A stretch of 15,295 bases of DNA. Source: Thermogladius sp. (GTDB taxonomy: Archaea; Thermoproteota; Thermoprotei_A; Sulfolobales; Desulfurococcaceae). The DNA lies in assembly GCA_009904025.1 (NCBI GenBank), contig WYEE01000118.1:1-15295 (forward strand). Reading direction: 5' to 3'. Made by a program: the position numbers and the translations under genes. Each line of letters starts with the position of its first letter. Position 1 is the first letter of the stretch. This document shows, piece after piece, positions 13,345-15,295 of this stretch. Under the pieces are notes generated by a model, which saw only the letters and a program-made list of their open reading frames with translations, ran no database searches and had not been told where the DNA came from.

Positions 13345-14251
13345 CCGCGATCACCTCAAGCCTCTTGTTCAAGTAGAGTCCAGCGAAGTTCAACGCTAAC
13401 GATATTGCGTAGAGAATTAGAGCTGAAGTGAACAAAACGCTGTCGAGGAGGGGGTATATTGTTGAGTACCCAAAGTTGTTTACTATTAGTGAGGGTATAG
13501 TTATCATTGGCGTAAAGATGCAAGACGATATGACAAACTGGTTACCGGCTAGAAGCGATACAATAGTGGTCTCGGTGAGAACCCTGCTTGTCGAGAATAA
13601 GATCGCCGATACAATAGCTGTCTTTATCATAGAGATCTTCATGTATGCAACCTCCTCCTTGTACAAGCCTACGCTGTAGAGCGCCTCGACCATGGAGTGA
13701 GGAATCATTTTATACGCCTCTCTTATTAAGGCCGTAGTAAAAGGTACTGTAGAGATGGCTAGGATCAAAGCGGCTGTTCCAATATTCTGACCTGTCAGCG
13801 GTTTACAGGAGAATAATGGTATGAAGTTTAGAAGGCGGTTTAACGGCTCTTCAACCCAGTACTTAAGCCGGTTGGATAGGAATGCTAACCCTATGTAAGC
13901 GAAAATTATTGTAGGCAACCCGGCCGTCAGGTCAACGATCACATCGAGAATCCTCGAGAGAGGTCCGCGGGCGTATTCAACAATGGCAATCACCAGGGGT
14001 ATGGAGAAAATTAGGACAATAGGTATGGCCAGGGTAGAAACCAATAGAGAGCCCAGTAGAGGTGTCAGCAAGCCATACACACCATTCTCCGGGCTCCACT
14101 TATTTGAGAAAAGTTGGATGTTAACAGTGAAAATAGATGTGCTCGATTTAGATATTAGAACATACAGTGTGAGGAGAAGGATGGTTAAAACGAAAAAAAT
14201 GTTTAATCCGACTAGAACATTATACAGCGTTGACGACTTACTCCCCGGCAA
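13337..14251 (-). CDS. pstC: Phosphate ABC transporter permease PstC
   Basis: A permease of about 304 residues with about six membrane helices. The TTG at 14251 is preferred: it follows the pstS stop (14256) and has GGTG 9 nt before it. GTG at 14263 or 14266 is possible. A longer frame to 14323 would overlap pstS by 68 bp and is unlikely. Conserved parts include a DLTAGLPTIIFAYIGL segment, the EAA-type loop MVEALYSVGLYKEEVAYMK and SRVLTETT, the counterpart of RALGET but with Thr in place of the usual Gly. A rather long loop with two Cys (around SCKPLTGQ) lies between helices. The short cytoplasmic N-terminus (PGSKSST) leads straight into the first helix. Confidence 0.92.
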   Translation of the reverse strand: MPGSKSSTLYNVLVGLNIFFVLTILLLTLYVLISKSSTSIFTVNIQLFSNKWSPENGVYGLLTPLLGSLLVSTLAIPIVLIFSIPLVIAIVEYARGPLSRILDVIVDLTAGLPTIIFAYIGLAFLSNRLKYWVEEPLNRLLNFIPLFSCKPLTGQNIGTAALILAISTVPFTTALIREAYKMIPHSMVEALYSVGLYKEEVAYMKISMIKTAIVSAILFSTSRVLTETTIVSLLAGNQFVISSCIFTPMITIPSLIVNNFGYSTIYPLLDSVLFTSALILYAISLALNFAGLYLNKRLEVIAGG

Positions 14252-14255
14252 GACG

Positions 14256-15295
14256 TCAGACACCACTGAAGCTGGATAGTAGTCTGCTGGCCAACTCACT
14301 TGGCAGAGGATAGTAACCTTCAAGCATGTTTTCCTGCCCTTTTGTTAAAATGAAGTTAACCCATTTCCGTACAGCATTTTGCTTAGCCGTATCACTGTAA
14401 TTCGCCCAGTAGAATTGGAATGTAAACGTCGTCAACGGGTAGGAGTCGTTTCCAGGGGCTAAAACTAACTTGAAAGCAGCCTCGCTCCAATCGTCGAAAG
14501 GTGACGAAGGCAAATAGCTTACTGCGTTCTCCACCGCTCTGTATATGGTCTGATTAGTGGGTGTGATAAACTCCTTCTGCGCGTTTTCAACCGATGCGTA
14601 TTGTAAGTTGGAAGATAAAGCATACTGTAGTTCAACATACCCAATAGAGTACGGGTTATTCTTAACAATCGAGGTTAGACCATCACTACCTTTACCACCG
14701 ATCGAATTAGATGATGTAGTGACGAAAGATGGCATTGACAAGCCAACGTAATTCTGTGGCCACTCACTTGGACAGGACTTCCAGAGATAGGCGGTAAAAA
14801 TGTTTGTCGTACCACTCTTATCGCTCCTGTAGACTGTGATTATGTTTTTGTCAGGGAGCTTATCTGCGACTGCAGGGTTTAAAGCCCTGATTGCCGGGTC
14901 ATCCCATTTCGTGACCTCCCCTTTATATATCTTAGCCAGCAAGCAGCCAGTGAAATTCAGGTGGACATCCCTTGGGAGCTCCGGTAGGTTATACACGACA
15001 GCCACAGCGGCTACAGCTATAGGTATCTGCGCGACCCTTCCGCTGTAGTTCAGGTATTGGCTGTGAGTGAGCGGCACATCGCTTCCAGCTAAGTCTACAA
15101 CCCCCGAGAAGAACATGCTTTGCCCGGCTCCACTGCCCACTCCTTGGTAATTGACCACGATCCCTGAATCCCTCTCGAATAAATGCGACCAGTAAACTAC
15201 CAGCGGCGCTTGAAGTGTTGAGCCAGCGCCATTCAACATTATGGTAGTGCCGGGCTTCGAGGAGGTGGTAGTAGGTGATGTAGTGGTAGTCTTCG
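14256..15295 (-). CDS. pstS: Phosphate-binding protein PstS, N-terminus outside the window
   Basis: The 345 visible residues begin mid-protein. The first 18 visible residues are almost all Thr, Ser and Pro, a typical stalk between an archaeal signal or lipid anchor and the binding domain, so the true start lies beyond 15295 and the ATG at 15239 is internal. Phosphate-binding parts are clear: GAGSTLQAP (anion-binding turn), GVGSGAGQ, DLAGSDVPL, YRSDKSGTT and GGKGSDG. The protein captures phosphate outside the cell and hands it to PstC/PstA. Several Asn-X-Ser/Thr sequons fit an exposed glycosylated protein. It heads the pst operon; its promoter is not in the window. Confidence 0.95.
   Translation of the reverse strand, partial: KTTTTSPTTTSSKPGTTIMLNGAGSTLQAPLVVYWSHLFERDSGIVVNYQGVGSGAGQSMFFSGVVDLAGSDVPLTHSQYLNYSGRVAQIPIAVAAVAVVYNLPELPRDVHLNFTGCLLAKIYKGEVTKWDDPAIRALNPAVADKLPDKNIITVYRSDKSGTTNIFTAYLWKSCPSEWPQNYVGLSMPSFVTTSSNSIGGKGSDGLTSIVKNNPYSIGYVELQYALSSNLQYASVENAQKEFITPTNQTIYRAVENAVSYLPSSPFDDWSEAAFKLVLAPGNDSYPLTTFTFQFYWANYSDTAKQNAVRKWVNFILTKGQENMLEGYYPLPSELASRLLSSFSGV

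Noticed and set aside
14252..14323. An N-terminal extension of PstC to an ATG-frame start at 14323
   Set aside because: It would overlap pstS by 68 bp and adds a non-hydrophobic tail unlike PstC; starts at 14251 or 14263 fit the operon layout better.
1..15295. CRISPR array, tRNA, rRNA or insertion sequence
   Set aside because: Reading both strands showed no regularly spaced repeats of CRISPR size, no tRNA T-loop/anticodon pattern, and no transposase or terminal inverted repeats.

Overview
The window looks like a hyperthermophilic crenarchaeon (Thermoproteota), most plausibly order Desulfurococcales. The evidence is a non-phosphorylating GAPDH of the Thermoproteus GapN type, a double-thioredoxin-fold PDO-type protein, archaeal TATA boxes about 26 nt before inferred transcript starts, GGTG/GAGGTG ribosome binding sites, frequent GTG/TTG starts and AGG/AGA arginine codons. 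The genus assignment is inference. No rRNA, tRNA, CRISPR array or mobile element was found.

Left part (1-3780). Three minus-strand genes run leftwards: a 96-residue helical protein (2332-2622), a 546-residue protein that reads as an N-terminal CARF-like sensor domain plus a C-terminal PIN nuclease domain (620-2260), and, 11 nt after it, an unrecognised helical protein that leaves the window (1-608). This is a candidate defence or stress module, although no cas gene is in view. Divergent from it are a small unknown protein (2750-3025) and a translationally coupled, signal-peptide- and stalk-bearing membrane glycoprotein candidate (3022-3780). A tandem 11-bp repeat sits between the two divergent promoters.

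Metal-regulation part (3781-6389). A NikR nickel regulator with all four Ni ligands (4007-4399) meets, tail to tail with a 4-bp overlap, an MntR/DtxR-type regulator (4396-4791). The DtxR-type gene is the distal gene of an operon headed by a PDO-like protein with an unusual acidic/poly-histidine insertion (4772-5551). That operon diverges from a winged-helix/coiled-coil regulator (5634-6389). Their shared promoter has a palindromic TATA core, and each flank carries an element resembling the bacterial DtxR operator core (TTAGGT...), suggesting one metal-responsive switch for both directions.

Metabolic part (6390-11006, all minus strand). Threonine synthase-like protein (9738-11006), GapN (8122-9645), a YtcJ-like amidohydrolase (6531-8078), and a 38-codon small ORF with a good ribosome binding site 14 nt after the amidohydrolase (6400-6516).

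Right part (11142-15295, minus strand). A compact phosphate-uptake operon in the order pstS-pstC-pstA-pstB-phoU. The downstream junctions overlap (ATGA, GTGA or an SD inside the preceding gene), and the 5' end of pstS lies beyond the window. The Pst proteins import phosphate with ATP hydrolysis, and the PhoU-like protein is expected to modulate the transporter.
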